Shown piece after piece: positions 16,483-25,762 of a stretch of 64,000 bases of DNA. The DNA comes from Calothrix anomala FACHB-343 (lineage in GTDB: Bacteria > Cyanobacteriota > Cyanobacteriia > Cyanobacteriales > Nostocaceae): contig NZ_JACJQG010000027.1 in assembly GCF_014696435.1 (NCBI RefSeq), positions 1 to 64,000 on the forward strand. Reading direction: 5' to 3'. The position numbers and the translations under genes are program-made. The first letter of the stretch is position 1. Every line of letters begins with the position of its first letter. The notes beneath the pieces were generated by a model that saw only the letters and a list, made by a program, of their open reading frames with translations, had not been told where the DNA came from and did not search any database.

Positions 16483-16599
16483 ATTAAATGTAGCGAATTC
16501 CTATATTCATTGTGGAGCAAGGTGGAGCAAGATAGCTGCCACGTTAAATCATTATATTTATCTACATATTTGTCTACTTATCTGGGTTTTGAAAATAAT

Positions 16600-16739
16600 A
16601 GGACTTACGCACCGAACACAAAAACCCTCACAAGGGTGGTCAAAAGTCAAAAGTCAATGGTCAAAATTCAGGTTTTTGGACTATGGACTATTGACCATTG
16701 ACAAAAAGCATGAAAAATATCTGACACTGCGTAAGTCCT
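16600..16739. mobile_element. 140-bp MITE, family B copy 2 (inverted)
   Basis: It runs AGGACTTACGCA to TGCGTAAGTCCT, a perfect 12-bp inverted pair, flanked by a perfect 7-bp direct repeat AAATAAT (16593-16599 and 16740-16746). In reverse complement it equals the copy at 7788-7927 except for two positions. The interior contains TTTTGAC/CATTGAC heptamers and a short palindrome CACCCTTGTGAGGGT. Confidence 0.95.
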
Positions 16740-16746
16740 AAATAAT

Positions 16747-17084
16747 TAAGCGATCGCATTAATTCTACTGTCTAAATAATGGTATTAGAAATATTTAAGG
16801 CAACCGTACAATTACTTATTTATGGCTGCCCAAGTGCAAATATACTGACTTTTTATATTTTTAGGATTAAAGTTGATTAGACAACTATTGGCAAAAGTAA
16901 CTAATTATGAGAAAACTTTCTAATCAAGTTTATTCTCGCTATAATCTGCTACGAATAATTACGTATTAACGAGCAATTATATTTTTATAGTGGCGGTTTC
17001 CCAGTGTTAATGCGTATATTAAATTATTCAATAACCGTAGCAATGTTTAGTATGTTGAACTTTCAAAATTAGGGTGGTGAAGAA
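16747..17084. other. AT-rich intergenic region, no gene seen
   Basis: This stretch holds one HIP1 site and AT-rich sequence leading to the start of the next small gene. No convincing frame, RNA or repeat was found. Confidence 0.6.
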
Positions 17085-17381
17085 ATGATTTCATCAGGAG
17101 TGGAAGTTAAAATTGGGCGATTGGAATCTATAGTTGAGCAAATTGGGGAAGCAGTATTGTCTACTACAGAGACAATTGAGAGTCTAGCGCACCGACTAGA
17201 GACTTTGAGCGTGCAAGTCGAAGCCCAAGGAAAGCAGTTACAGCAGCAAGGTTATCAAATTTTTGCATTATGTGACGCTGTACAGACCCTTGCAGAATCT
17301 CAAGATGATTCTTTACAAAAACTCAGCCATCTGACAGAAACACTAGATAAGCTGATGATTTTGTTACAAGGGTCAGATTAG
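17085..17381 (+). CDS. Small coiled-coil protein (98 aa)
   Basis: The protein is almost entirely alpha-helical with heptad-spaced hydrophobics (IGRLESIVEQIGEAVLSTTE, then LETLSVQVEAQGKQLQQQGY) and is Gln-rich, so it should form a coiled coil. There is one Cys (ALCDAV). ATG 17085 has GGTGGTGAAG just upstream as a plausible ribosome binding site. No family is recognised. An STRR array follows its stop. Confidence 0.72.
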   Translation: MISSGVEVKIGRLESIVEQIGEAVLSTTETIESLAHRLETLSVQVEAQGKQLQQQGYQIFALCDAVQTLAESQDDSLQKLSHLTETLDKLMILLQGSD

Positions 17382-17397
17382 GAAGGATAGGGATGAT

Positions 17398-17453
17398 GTT
17401 GACTGTTGACTGTTGACTGTTGACTGTTGACTGTTGACTGTTGACTTTTGACT
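17398..17453. repeat. Heptameric STRR TTGACTG
   Basis: Seven TTGACTG units plus a TTTTGAC variant separate two convergent genes. Confidence 0.92.
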
Positions 17454-17474
17454 ACTAAGGGATTATCCCTGCAA

Positions 17475-18155
17475 TTACACTTTTAATTTGGTGACAGCAA
17501 TGTTACCAGAAAAACAGACATCCACATCGCTACCAGGAGTGCGATCGCGTTTGCCATATTCCCCAATATAATAAAAACCATCGCCATCAACTCGATAGTT
17601 AATTGGCAAGGCTTTGGTACAGGGTTGGCAAAACACAACTTCCGGATCTGGTTCTCCTGGTTGCAGATGTGGTAAATTGACGTTCCAGAAATGTCCTGGT
17701 TCCAGAGGACGCTGAAGTAAATCGGCTAAAACATCAGTTGTGAACTTAGCCGCAAGTTCCCAGTCAAAACTTTGCTTGGCTTTGCGATAGTGAGAAATAG
17801 CAATTCCGGCAATTCCATTCATTGCAGCTTCTCGCACCGCCGCTACAGTACCGGAAATATAAGCATCTACGCCTAAGTTACCGCCAGCATTTATCCCCGA
17901 TAACACGAGGTTGACATTTTGGCTAATTTGTGTTATGGCAATTCTGACACAATCAGCAGGAGTTCCCGCGATCGCATATTCAGTTTCTGAACGTCGCTCA
18001 AGAGTTATGGGGCGAGTTGTGGTAACTTGATGTCCACAGCCAGATTGATGATCTCTCGGCGCAGCGATAATTACATTTTTGTCTTTGACAGCATTGAGCA
18101 ATGCTTTAATTCCAGGTGCATCGATACCGTCGTCGTTAGTGAGGATGATAGTCAT
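17475..18155 (-). CDS. surE: 5'/3'-nucleotidase SurE
   Basis: The 226-residue protein shows all SurE landmarks: the metal-binding NDDG at residues 7-10, the loop APRDHQSGCGHQVT near residue 34 with the conserved Ser, TPADCVRIA near 64, and LSGINAGGNLG near 85 with the conserved Asn. SurE is a cytoplasmic, metal-dependent phosphatase acting on nucleoside monophosphates, linked to stationary-phase survival. It is divergent from the HEAT-repeat gene, with only 17 bp between start codons. Confidence 0.96.
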   Translation of the reverse strand: MTIILTNDDGIDAPGIKALLNAVKDKNVIIAAPRDHQSGCGHQVTTTRPITLERRSETEYAIAGTPADCVRIAITQISQNVNLVLSGINAGGNLGVDAYISGTVAAVREAAMNGIAGIAISHYRKAKQSFDWELAAKFTTDVLADLLQRPLEPGHFWNVNLPHLQPGEPDPEVVFCQPCTKALPINYRVDGDGFYYIGEYGKRDRTPGSDVDVCFSGNIAVTKLKV

Positions 18156-18172
18156 ATATTTGAGGAAAGCCA

Positions 18173-19948
18173 GTGGAATTCTATCGTCAACCGTCGCCAG
18201 AGTCTAGCAATCTCTTGTCACAGCTACCCCAGCTAAGTGATGAGCAATTGCAACGAGATTACCTCAATTACCTGCAATGGACAGAACCCATAGCGCAGAT
18301 GTTAGCACAGTTAGAAGATGAGGCTCAGGCATTAAGAATCGTGAGATTAGCCTTAGAGGTAGATTTGCAATTGGGGGCAAAGTTAGCAGGAGCAGTAAAA
18401 CCAAGGTTTCAAGTGCAAACTGTGGGTTTGATAACTACATTACCAGTCCCTGAAGTATTGAAAGTTCAACTTTTGGGCATTACAGGTTCTGACTATGGGA
18501 TTCCATATCTGGTAGAAGCATTGAATGACGAGGAAAGCTATATTCCTGGGAGTGCTACCTTTGCCCTTGGTGAAATTAAATCTGAAGTAGCAGTAAGAGC
18601 ATTGATTCAAGCCTTAAATCATCAAAACTCAGATGTCTATTGGCTAGCTCCTCACATCTTGGCGCGAATTTGCTCTGAGTTAGCTGAAGCAGGATTAATT
18701 CATGCTTTGAACCATGAAAATCCTTGGGTTCGTGGTAATGCTGCTGAAGCATTAGCAGAAATAGGTAGAGAAGAAATTGTATACTTATTGATTCCATGTC
18801 TGAGCGATCAAGACCCTTATGTTGTAAAAATGGCTGCGTCTACCTTGGGAAAAATTGGTCATGAGGTCGCTGTACCAGCATTAATTGAAGTATTGCAGCA
18901 TAAAAATCCTAAAGTTCGCATAAAAGCTGCTTCTGCGCTAGGGAAAATTAAATCTGAGGCAGCTGTTCCTTCATTAATTCAAGCCTTAAATGATGAATCT
19001 CCTTCGGTTGATTGGTATGTTGCTGATGCATTAGGAAAAATTGGGTCTCAAGCAGCAGTTACAGCACTGATTCAAGCCTTACAACATGACAACTATCTAA
19101 TTAGATATAGTGCTACTTCTGCCTTAGGAGAAATCAAATCTCAACAAGTAGAGGAAGCATTAATTCCATTGCTTTTAGATGAAAACTGGATGGTTCAGGA
19201 TCGTACTGTTGCTGCCTTGGGAAATATCGGCTCTGATAAAGCACAAGCAACTTTAATAGAAGCTTTTAATAGCGGATATCTTTATCTAAACGCTATTTGT
19301 TCTTTAGGAATGACTGCACCCCTATTAGCAGAGAGACTACTAATTCAGTTGTTGAATAATCAATCTCATCAGCTTGATGCTATCCGTGCTTTAGGGCAAA
19401 TTGGTTCTCAGGCTGCGATTCCGCTACTAATTCAAGCTCTCAACCATGTAGATTTTCAAGTTAGTCAAGCTGCTGCTTTTGCTTTAGGCAACATTGGCTC
19501 TGATGCAGCTGTTCCATTTCTCATCGAAGCTATGAACAATAAGAATGAATTTGTTCAGGAGAGTGCTGCTATGATTTTGGGAGAACTTGGCTCAGAAGAA
19601 GCAATTCCGGCACTCACTCATGCGTTAAAGTACGGATGTCCTTTAATTAAATCAACAGCAGTAAAAGCATTAGGAAAGATTACTTCTCAAGCAGCTATAG
19701 CAGCATTGATAGAAGCTTTGAATAACTATTTAACCTATGATGATATTGATGATAGTGATGATATTTCTATAATATTTGCTGCGGAAGCATTAGAAAAAGA
19801 AGGTACTCCGGAAGCGCTACCTTATTTAGCGAAAATACTACTAAAACTAACTGGGTACAAATCTACGTTTATTGAAACTGTATTTAATACGATCGCTGCC
19901 ATTCAGCATCGCTGTGGTTACTATAACTATGCGATCGCTCATTCGTAA
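18173..19948 (+). CDS. HEAT-repeat (PBS-lyase type) protein
   Basis: The 591-residue protein consists of about fourteen HEAT-like repeats of roughly 31 residues (ALGKIGSEAAVPALIQALNHE pattern), the type found in phycobilin lyases CpcE/F and in many cyanobacterial scaffolds. The N-terminal 100 residues lack repeats. The length and lack of a recognisable lyase partner favour a generic protein-binding scaffold over a bilin lyase. The GTG start at 18173 is supported by GAGGAAAG six bases upstream. The start region overlaps the promoter space of divergent surE. Confidence 0.85.
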   Translation: MEFYRQPSPESSNLLSQLPQLSDEQLQRDYLNYLQWTEPIAQMLAQLEDEAQALRIVRLALEVDLQLGAKLAGAVKPRFQVQTVGLITTLPVPEVLKVQLLGITGSDYGIPYLVEALNDEESYIPGSATFALGEIKSEVAVRALIQALNHQNSDVYWLAPHILARICSELAEAGLIHALNHENPWVRGNAAEALAEIGREEIVYLLIPCLSDQDPYVVKMAASTLGKIGHEVAVPALIEVLQHKNPKVRIKAASALGKIKSEAAVPSLIQALNDESPSVDWYVADALGKIGSQAAVTALIQALQHDNYLIRYSATSALGEIKSQQVEEALIPLLLDENWMVQDRTVAALGNIGSDKAQATLIEAFNSGYLYLNAICSLGMTAPLLAERLLIQLLNNQSHQLDAIRALGQIGSQAAIPLLIQALNHVDFQVSQAAAFALGNIGSDAAVPFLIEAMNNKNEFVQESAAMILGELGSEEAIPALTHALKYGCPLIKSTAVKALGKITSQAAIAALIEALNNYLTYDDIDDSDDISIIFAAEALEKEGTPEALPYLAKILLKLTGYKSTFIETVFNTIAAIQHRCGYYNYAIAHS

Positions 19949-19997
19949 AACTTTAGTATTCAAAAATCCTCACAAGTCTATCAGTCTTATCGCCTAG

Positions 19998-20561
19998 CTA
20001 AACTTGCAATTCAAATCCAGGTAATACATCTTCGCCAGAAAGAATCACTGACATTTGCACAACTTCTACAGCTTGATTAATTCGATAAATTTCTACTGTG
20101 GCATCTTGAGGATTAATCAACCAACCCAAATGCAAACCATTCTCTATATATTCTTGCATTTTCTGTTGCAAAGCTTTGAGTGAATCTGTTTCCGAACGCA
20201 GTTCAATAACAAAATCTGGTACAAGGGGCGGAAATTTTTTGCGCTGTTCTACTGTTAAAGTTTCCCAACGTTCCAACTTTACCCAAGCTGCATCAGGAGA
20301 ACGTTTGGCACCATTGGGTAATGTAAAAATAGTTGAAGAACTGAAAACTTTTCCTAATTTAGCTTGACGATTCCAGATTTCTAAATCAGTAATTAGCCCG
20401 GCTTCTTGATTGCCGCTTTCTCCTCCTACTGGTGGCACAATTATTAATTCTCCTGCTGCATTCATTTCTAAGCTTAAGTCTTTATTGGCAAGACACAATT
20501 GATAAAATTGCTCATCGGTTAAATGAGCGATTGGTTCAAGATTTAAAACAACAGTATTCAT
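19998..20561 (-). CDS. Uma2-family endonuclease-like protein (DUF820)
   Basis: This 187-residue protein has the Uma2/DUF820 fold pattern of the PD-(D/E)XK superfamily: GELIIVPPVGG near residue 38, the Asp in SPDAAWVKLERW near 93, and PDFVIELRSETD near 120 with the E-x-x core. Uma2 proteins occur in many copies in cyanobacteria; nuclease activity is predicted but the role is unknown. A second family member lies divergently downstream at 20867. Confidence 0.88.
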   Translation of the reverse strand: MNTVVLNLEPIAHLTDEQFYQLCLANKDLSLEMNAAGELIIVPPVGGESGNQEAGLITDLEIWNRQAKLGKVFSSSTIFTLPNGAKRSPDAAWVKLERWETLTVEQRKKFPPLVPDFVIELRSETDSLKALQQKMQEYIENGLHLGWLINPQDATVEIYRINQAVEVVQMSVILSGEDVLPGFELQV

Positions 20562-20673
20562 TGAACTTTTCTCAGTGCCTTTTTAGCTAACAATAGTTGC
20601 CTTTATTTACAAGTTTAGCAGTGTAAATTAATCTGCACTTTTCACAGACACAGGTTTGCTACATTGATCGTAA

Positions 20674-20834
20674 GGGAGCATCCCAAATGTGCAAAAACGC
20701 CCTCACCCTATAAGGGTGGGGCTAGAAATACGAAGCCTGCCTTCGCAGGCTAAAAGTTTGATAGCCTGCGAAGGCAGGCTTTGTTGGTATAGCAATACCC
20801 TAGAAGGGTATTGCGTCAAAATTGGGATGCTCCC
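20674..20834. mobile_element. 161-bp MITE, family C
   Basis: The ends are GGGAGCATCCCAA and its exact reverse complement TTGGGATGCTCCC, and a perfect 8-bp direct repeat GATCGTAA flanks them (20666-20673 and 20835-20842). The inside is a string of small palindromes (GCCTGCCTTCGCAGGC, its inverse, and ATACCCTAGAAGGGTAT). It sits between the divergent Uma2 genes and fills most of 20562-20866. Confidence 0.95.
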
Positions 20835-20866
20835 GATCGTAATCCGGCAACTTTGAGGATGAAAAA

Positions 20867-21541
20867 ATGCTTAGAGAGTACTCACCCCCGCTTCAAAGTG
20901 GCGATCGCTTAACTCGTCCAGAATTTGAACGACGTTATGCGGCTGCACCCCACATCAAGAAAGCTGAATTAATTGAAGGAATCGTTTACGTGGCATCTCC
21001 ATTAAGACATGAACAACATGGCAAACCCCACAGCAGAATCATGACTTGGTTAGGAATCTACCAAGCAATGACTCCTGGTGTTGACTTGAGTGATGCACCC
21101 ACGGTACGCCTGGATTTAGATAACGAACCCCAACCCGATGCAGTATTGTTTCTTGAATCTGCGGTAGGTGGGCAAACACGTGTGAGTAGTGATGATTATA
21201 TCGAAGGCGCGCCTGAGTTAATTGTGGAAATTGCCGCCAGTAGCGCCGCAATTGATAGGGGTAGCAAAAAGCAGGTTTATCGCCGTAACGGGGTATTAGA
21301 GTATGTAATCTGGCAAACCTATGACAATCAAATTGAATGGTTTTACCTCACCGATGGCGACTATCAATTGCTATCACCTGGCGCAGATGGGATTATTCGC
21401 TCTCAGGTATTTCCGGGTTTGTGGTTAGCGGTAGAAGCGCTGTTAAATAATCAAATGGCACAGGTGTTGGAGGTAGTGCAAGCGGGGTTGAATTCAGCCG
21501 AACATACAACGTTTGTACAACGGTTGAGTCAAAGAACGTGA
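20867..21541 (+). CDS. Uma2-family endonuclease-like protein (DUF820)
   Basis: The 224-residue protein is a second Uma2/DUF820 member: FERRYAAAPHIKKAELIEGI near residue 25, the Asp in EPQPDAVLFLE near 90, and APELIVEIAASS near 116 with VYRRNGVLEYVIW after it. These match the PD-(D/E)XK core. It is only distantly similar to the divergent neighbour at 19998-20561, so a recent local duplication is unlikely. The ATG at 20867 is preceded by TTTGAGGATGAAAAA, giving a usable GAGG ribosome binding site. Confidence 0.88.
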   Translation: MLREYSPPLQSGDRLTRPEFERRYAAAPHIKKAELIEGIVYVASPLRHEQHGKPHSRIMTWLGIYQAMTPGVDLSDAPTVRLDLDNEPQPDAVLFLESAVGGQTRVSSDDYIEGAPELIVEIAASSAAIDRGSKKQVYRRNGVLEYVIWQTYDNQIEWFYLTDGDYQLLSPGADGIIRSQVFPGLWLAVEALLNNQMAQVLEVVQAGLNSAEHTTFVQRLSQRT

Positions 21542-21904
21542 AAGGGCGATCGCTAATTCATCAAACTTGTATCTATGCTCAATAGCCAACAAAAGTTTAA
21601 GATTTTCTACCAAAAATAGTATAAACGTTTAATTGTATGGTATCATCCGCGAATGGTTTGCAAAATCCGCCCAATTAAAGAATTTATCTGTAAATGGGCG
21701 GAATTCCTCGAAAATATTGCCTACACAACTGAAAATTGTACAGACAAGGGTTATCGCGTCTCTAACAACTGATAAGCAAAGCTCAATAAAATCTATCTTT
21801 GGGATGTAGCGAAAAACTTTCAGCAGAAAAAAGCTATCAACCAGGTGATTTTGACATGGGTTGTGTAGTATTTTTGGTGCAAGTCTCTCTGTTGAGTTTA
21901 TCAA
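21542..21904. other. Intergenic region upstream of psb32
   Basis: It contains a degraded copy of the TACAGACGCGAT..ATCGCGTCTCT repeat (near 21737-21765) and one HIP1 site. An open frame on the minus strand (21629-21925) overlaps the psb32 start and lacks family features, so it was not called. Confidence 0.55.
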
Positions 21905-22642
21905 ATGAAACAGCTCCTCAACCAAGCAATTATCATTCCCAAATACTTAATTAAGCTAATTTTGCCATTAGTGGCGATCGCTCTAGTTTCCTTTTTCGTT
22001 GTGCCTTCCGCCTTAGCTACTGGTGTATATCAAATACCCAACCTAGCAGCAGATAACAGCACCTGGGTGGTAGATGAAGCCGACGCAATTAGTCGGGTGA
22101 ATGAAGGTAAGATTAGCAGCACCTTGTCAGATTTGGCAAAGCAAACTGGCTATGAAACCAGAATTGTCACCATTCACCGACTTGACTATGGAGAAACACC
22201 AGAAAGTTTCGCCAAAGCGCTGTTTGAAAAGTGGTTTCCCACCAAAGAAGCACAAGCTAATCAAACCCTCTTGGTAATTGATACAGTCACCAACGGTACT
22301 GCCATTGTTACCGGAGATAAAGTCAAGTCCTTGCTGACAGATTCTATAGCCGAAAGCGTAGCCTCGGAAACTGTCATGGCTCCCCTAAGAAATGGTAACA
22401 AATATAACCAAGCCTTCTTAGATGCGAGCGATCGCCTAGTTGCAGTCCTCTCTGGACAAACCGATCCCGGCCCGCCAAAAGTTGTAGAGAAAGTACAGGT
22501 AGAAGGCACATTCAAAAAAGCCTCTGAAACCGACCAAAGTAATGCTACAGCTTGGGTAGTAGGACTGTTAATTGCTGCCACTATTATCCCAATGGCAACC
22601 TATTATCTCTATCAAGTTAATCAACCATCTAACAATGGTTAA
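21905..22642 (+). CDS. psb32: Photosystem II repair protein Psb32 (TPM domain)
   Basis: The 245-residue protein has an N-terminal signal segment (LIKLILPLVAIALVSFFVV, cleavage after SALA), a TPM domain (about residues 40-195: WVVDEADAISRVNEG, TGYETRIVTIHRLDYG, NQTLLVIDTVTNG) and a C-terminal membrane helix (AWVVGLLIAATIIPMATYY). This is the layout of Psb32, the homologue of plant TLP18.3, which sits on the lumen side of the thylakoid and helps repair photosystem II after light damage. The ATG 21905 has no strong Shine-Dalgarno. Confidence 0.88.
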   Translation: MKQLLNQAIIIPKYLIKLILPLVAIALVSFFVVPSALATGVYQIPNLAADNSTWVVDEADAISRVNEGKISSTLSDLAKQTGYETRIVTIHRLDYGETPESFAKALFEKWFPTKEAQANQTLLVIDTVTNGTAIVTGDKVKSLLTDSIAESVASETVMAPLRNGNKYNQAFLDASDRLVAVLSGQTDPGPPKVVEKVQVEGTFKKASETDQSNATAWVVGLLIAATIIPMATYYLYQVNQPSNNG

Positions 22643-22644
22643 TA

Positions 22645-22860
22645 GCTAAGGGCATTGGGCATTGGGCATGGATGAGCCACTGCGGCTCAGTACAAGTTTT
22701 GGATTTTGGATTGTCATCTAAAATCCAAAATCCAAAATCTAAAATTCCTTGTCTTTATTGTCCTGCTACTGTCTTCAGAGTATGTCTTTAAATCGACACC
22801 ATACAATAATTGGTCATTCATATTGACAAATGACCAATGACAAATGACAAATGACAAAAT
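22645..22860. repeat. STRRs with a perfect 16-bp hairpin
   Basis: GGGCATT heptamers (22651-22671) are followed by TTTTGGATTTTGGATT (22697-22712), which pairs exactly with AATCCAAAATCCAAAA (22722-22737), and by AATGACA heptamers (22822-22856). They lie between convergent ends of psb32 and the DUF4346 gene, where the hairpin could act as a terminator. Confidence 0.85.
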
Positions 22861-22891
22861 TTAATCTTTTATTGCCTATGTGCAATAAATT

Positions 22892-23281
22892 TTAATCTTG
22901 AATATACTCTTGCCCTGTCACTAAAGCCGCCTCAGCCCGGACAAATTCTCTGCCCAAATAAGCTGCATGGTCTAAAAGACTCACTGGACAGGGCTGAGTT
23001 TCTTCAAATATTTTGACGCAGAGTTCCTTAGCAGTTCTCCCACTAAATACAGTTGTGTGAGTTCGTTGCACTTTTCCTTTAGCAGGTATTACTTCTCCCG
23101 TTTCTGGATCTACAGCTAAACCGCGCTCATCAATTACATTTGTAAAATGCTTGGCATAAATTAATCTTGCCTCTCGATCCAAGTAGATAATAAAATATCC
23201 ACTAGGGTCAAGGTCAATATGTCTTGCAGAAAGCTGTTCATCAATCGCGGCCAAATCTTCTACCATCAAATCCATAGTCAT
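22892..23281 (-). CDS. DUF4346 family protein
   Basis: This 129-residue soluble protein resembles the cyanobacterial DUF4346 family: LDPSGYFIIYLDREARLIYA near residue 25, YAKHFTN.IDERGLAVDPETG, GRTAKELCVKIFE near 80, and LLDHAAYLGREFVRAEAAL near 102. Function is unknown; the domain also occurs linked to pterin-related proteins. ATG 23281 was kept, although ATG at 23275 or 23266 would also serve. Confidence 0.75.
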   Translation of the reverse strand: MTMDLMVEDLAAIDEQLSARHIDLDPSGYFIIYLDREARLIYAKHFTNVIDERGLAVDPETGEVIPAKGKVQRTHTTVFSGRTAKELCVKIFEETQPCPVSLLDHAAYLGREFVRAEAALVTGQEYIQD

Positions 23282-23349
23282 TTTTTAAAGCAAATTTTTG
23301 CCAAGTTTATACATGCTATTTCTAGTGTAATTTATTGTACTTAAATATC

Positions 23350-24522
23350 TCATTTACTAAAGGGCAATTCGGCATTAATCCCTTCAATTTCTTGTTGTTC
23401 GAGTTGATTGACTTCCTGGATATAAGGCAACAAAATTTGTCCTAAACGGTTATTGTAAAAGCGGTGCAAACTGTGATTAGGTTTAGCCGGAAACCCGCGC
23501 CGTTTTTTGTGTCTTCCACCAGCACCAGGGTCAAAAATTTGGATATTGTTAGCGATCGCCCATTCAATCGGTGCATAATAGCAAGCATCAAAATGCAAGC
23601 AATCGATTTCTTGAAAGCTTCCCCAATAGCGCCCGTATAGTCTATCGCCCTTAAATAAACAAAACGACATTCCTATTGGGTGACGGTTATCTTGCTCGCT
23701 ATAAGCAGCAAAAAACAGCACCCGATGGCGGTAATTACCATGTAACTGTTCAAAAAACCGTTTTGTCAGGTATTTACTACCCCACCAGCCAAACTTATCA
23801 CAAGTATCTGCGTAGAACTGATACATCAAAGGAAATAAAGAATGGGGAATTTCCTCGCCAGTCAAAGGTTGTAGCCGTAAACCCGCCTTTTCTACCGCTT
23901 TGCGTTCCCGCTTAATATTACGGCGCTGATTGGCGTTGAATACAGCTAAATAATCATCAAAATTCTGAAATGCGCTATTGTCCCAAATGTAACTATGATG
24001 CAGCCAACTGGTAAAGCCTTGTCTTTCTAACACTGGACGCCATTCGGGATCGACATATAGAAAATGACAGCCAGAAATGCGATGCTGATTGCAGAAAGAG
24101 TCAATTTCATGCAGCATCAAACCTGTAATTTCATCCTCATCTTCCCCAGGCGCAATTAAAAACCGATAGCCTTCAGCCGGAGTAAACGGCGTCATTCCCA
24201 ATAATTTCGGGTAATAATCCACCCCAATCCGTTCAGCTAAACTTGCCCATTGGTGATCGAAGACAAATTCGCCAGCACTATGTCCTTTAAGATAAAGAGG
24301 AGCCGCCGCAATCAGCGTTTTATCGCGCCATACAGTCAAGTGATTGGGTAACCAGCCAGTTCTTCTAGTAGCACTGTGGGAGATTTCCAAATTATTCAAC
24401 CACTCCCACTCTAAAAAAGGAGTTTTCAGAGGTAAAGCCAAAGCATCCCAAGCTTCTTGCGGGATTTCAGCAATTTTATCGCTCCAAACGATAGAATAGC
24501 GGGGTTTTAGTTTTTCTATCAT
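23350..24522 (-). CDS. FemAB-like GNAT-fold protein (DUF482/COG3146)
   Basis: The 390-residue protein matches the PF04339-type family annotated as peptidoglycan biosynthesis/recognition and related to FemAB transferases: PFLEWEWLNNLE near residue 35, TPAEGYRFLIAPGED, NFDDYLAVFNANQRRNIKRE near 190, KFGWWGSKYL and GRYWGSF..IDCLHFDACYY near 295. The C-terminal motif FDPGAGGRHKKRRGF is typical. The family has a duplicated acetyltransferase fold and may transfer amino acids from tRNA or acyl groups; the substrate is unknown. Confidence 0.85.
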   Translation of the reverse strand: MIEKLKPRYSIVWSDKIAEIPQEAWDALALPLKTPFLEWEWLNNLEISHSATRRTGWLPNHLTVWRDKTLIAAAPLYLKGHSAGEFVFDHQWASLAERIGVDYYPKLLGMTPFTPAEGYRFLIAPGEDEDEITGLMLHEIDSFCNQHRISGCHFLYVDPEWRPVLERQGFTSWLHHSYIWDNSAFQNFDDYLAVFNANQRRNIKRERKAVEKAGLRLQPLTGEEIPHSLFPLMYQFYADTCDKFGWWGSKYLTKRFFEQLHGNYRHRVLFFAAYSEQDNRHPIGMSFCLFKGDRLYGRYWGSFQEIDCLHFDACYYAPIEWAIANNIQIFDPGAGGRHKKRRGFPAKPNHSLHRFYNNRLGQILLPYIQEVNQLEQQEIEGINAELPFSK

Positions 24523-24534
24523 CCTGTGGTTTTT

Positions 24535-24720
24535 GGTGAGGGACTAGGGGTTAGGGACTAGAGGCTAGGGGCTAGGGGTTAGGGAGAGGGACAAGGGAGA
24601 CAAGGGGGACAAGGAGGACAAGGAGGAAAATAAATGATTATTAACCATTGACTATTGACCATTGACCATTGACTATTGACCAATGCCCAATGCCTAATGC
24701 CCCATGCCCAACCCCTAATA
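24535..24720. repeat. Mixed STRRs
   Basis: GGGACTAGGGG/GGGGCTA units (24539-24590), GGACAAGGA units (24592-24627) and CATTGAC/CAATGCC heptamers (24645-24712) occupy the gap between two minus-strand genes. Confidence 0.88.
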
Positions 24721-24727
24721 GAGTAAT

Positions 24728-25468
24728 CTAATCTACAGTTTGTTGCAGCTTATAGTGTAAAAACACTTCTTGATCGACTTGGCGGACTTCTAAAAGTTGT
24801 AGGTGGGGGGCGAGATTTGCCAAAAATCCTTCACCTTGTACGGGTGTAGGCGCACTAGCACCACCTAAAATCAAAGGACACACAGTCAGCCATAATTCAT
24901 CGATTAAACCTAATTCCAGCATTGAAGCTACTAATTCCCCACCCCCTAATATTGCTAGGCGTGTTATATGTAGATATGCCAGGTGTTTTAGCGCGGCAAG
25001 TATGTCAATCTTGCCCGTCGGGGTTTCAAAAACCAAAATTTGCTCGAATTTTGCCGCACATTTCAGTGTGGGAGTAGTTTCTGGCTGCGGAAGTTGATCT
25101 TCCCGTCTTTTCCAGAAAAGTTTCCCAGCTGTAGTTGTGAGCAACCACCTTTGAATTGGTTGTTGAAAAAAGTGAAGTTCCGGATTGAGGTTAGCAGAAT
25201 GTGTAATGACTATATGAAGTGGCTGGGCAGATTTACCCTCCTGCAATCGATGTTGCAGCAGTGTTGGATGTGATACGGTAAGTGTCGTACCGTAAGCACG
25301 GAGAGTGCCAGCACCAAATAAAACGGCGTCAGAGGCAGCAATTTGTGTTTCCAGGTGTGCTTTATCAGCCTTTGAGCCAAACCGAGCAGGCGATCGCCTG
25401 AAATCTGCAATTTTGCCATCTGCACTCATTGCCAAAACTACTGTGGTATGAGGACGATGTTGCACCAT
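24728..25468 (-). CDS. RibD C-terminal-domain reductase
   Basis: The 246-residue protein corresponds to the reductase half of RibD and has a dihydrofolate-reductase-like fold: VVLAMSADGKIA near residue 10, DAVLFGAGTLRAYGTTL near 48, ILGGGELVASMLELGLIDEL near 174 and ICPLILGG-type VCPLILGGASAP near 200. It lacks the N-terminal deaminase. It would reduce 5-amino-6-(5-phosphoribosylamino)uracil with NADPH in riboflavin synthesis, or be a related pyrimidine reductase; a separate deaminase would then be encoded elsewhere. Confidence 0.85.
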   Translation of the reverse strand: MVQHRPHTTVVLAMSADGKIADFRRSPARFGSKADKAHLETQIAASDAVLFGAGTLRAYGTTLTVSHPTLLQHRLQEGKSAQPLHIVITHSANLNPELHFFQQPIQRWLLTTTAGKLFWKRREDQLPQPETTPTLKCAAKFEQILVFETPTGKIDILAALKHLAYLHITRLAILGGGELVASMLELGLIDELWLTVCPLILGGASAPTPVQGEGFLANLAPHLQLLEVRQVDQEVFLHYKLQQTVD

Positions 25469-25762
25469 TGATTTGCTTTGATAGTTTTAATATTTTGCTT
25501 GCTGGTGTGTTGAATTAACAAAAATCCATGCTTGCAAGTTCCTGTGTACTAATTTCCCAACCCTATGCATATACAACACCAGTCTTTTTTACATTTAACC
25601 TTAAGAGGTTTTGGTATACCATGTTTCATTTTGCAGATACCAGCTTTGATATGTTTAAAATTTGCTAATAAAGTAGACATAACTTCATAAAATGTCTCAT
25701 TTGGCTGGATTAATTCCATATCTTTGGCTATTGTGGTTTGCAGATGCGAAGTGAGACATGCG

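Noticed and set aside
18173-19948. Phycobilin lyase subunit (CpcE/F) for the HEAT protein
   Set aside because: HEAT repeats are similar, but length is about twice that of CpcE/F and no phycobiliprotein genes are near.
21629-21925. 98-codon frame antisense to the psb32 start
   Set aside because: No domain, no ribosome binding site, and overlaps a well supported gene start.
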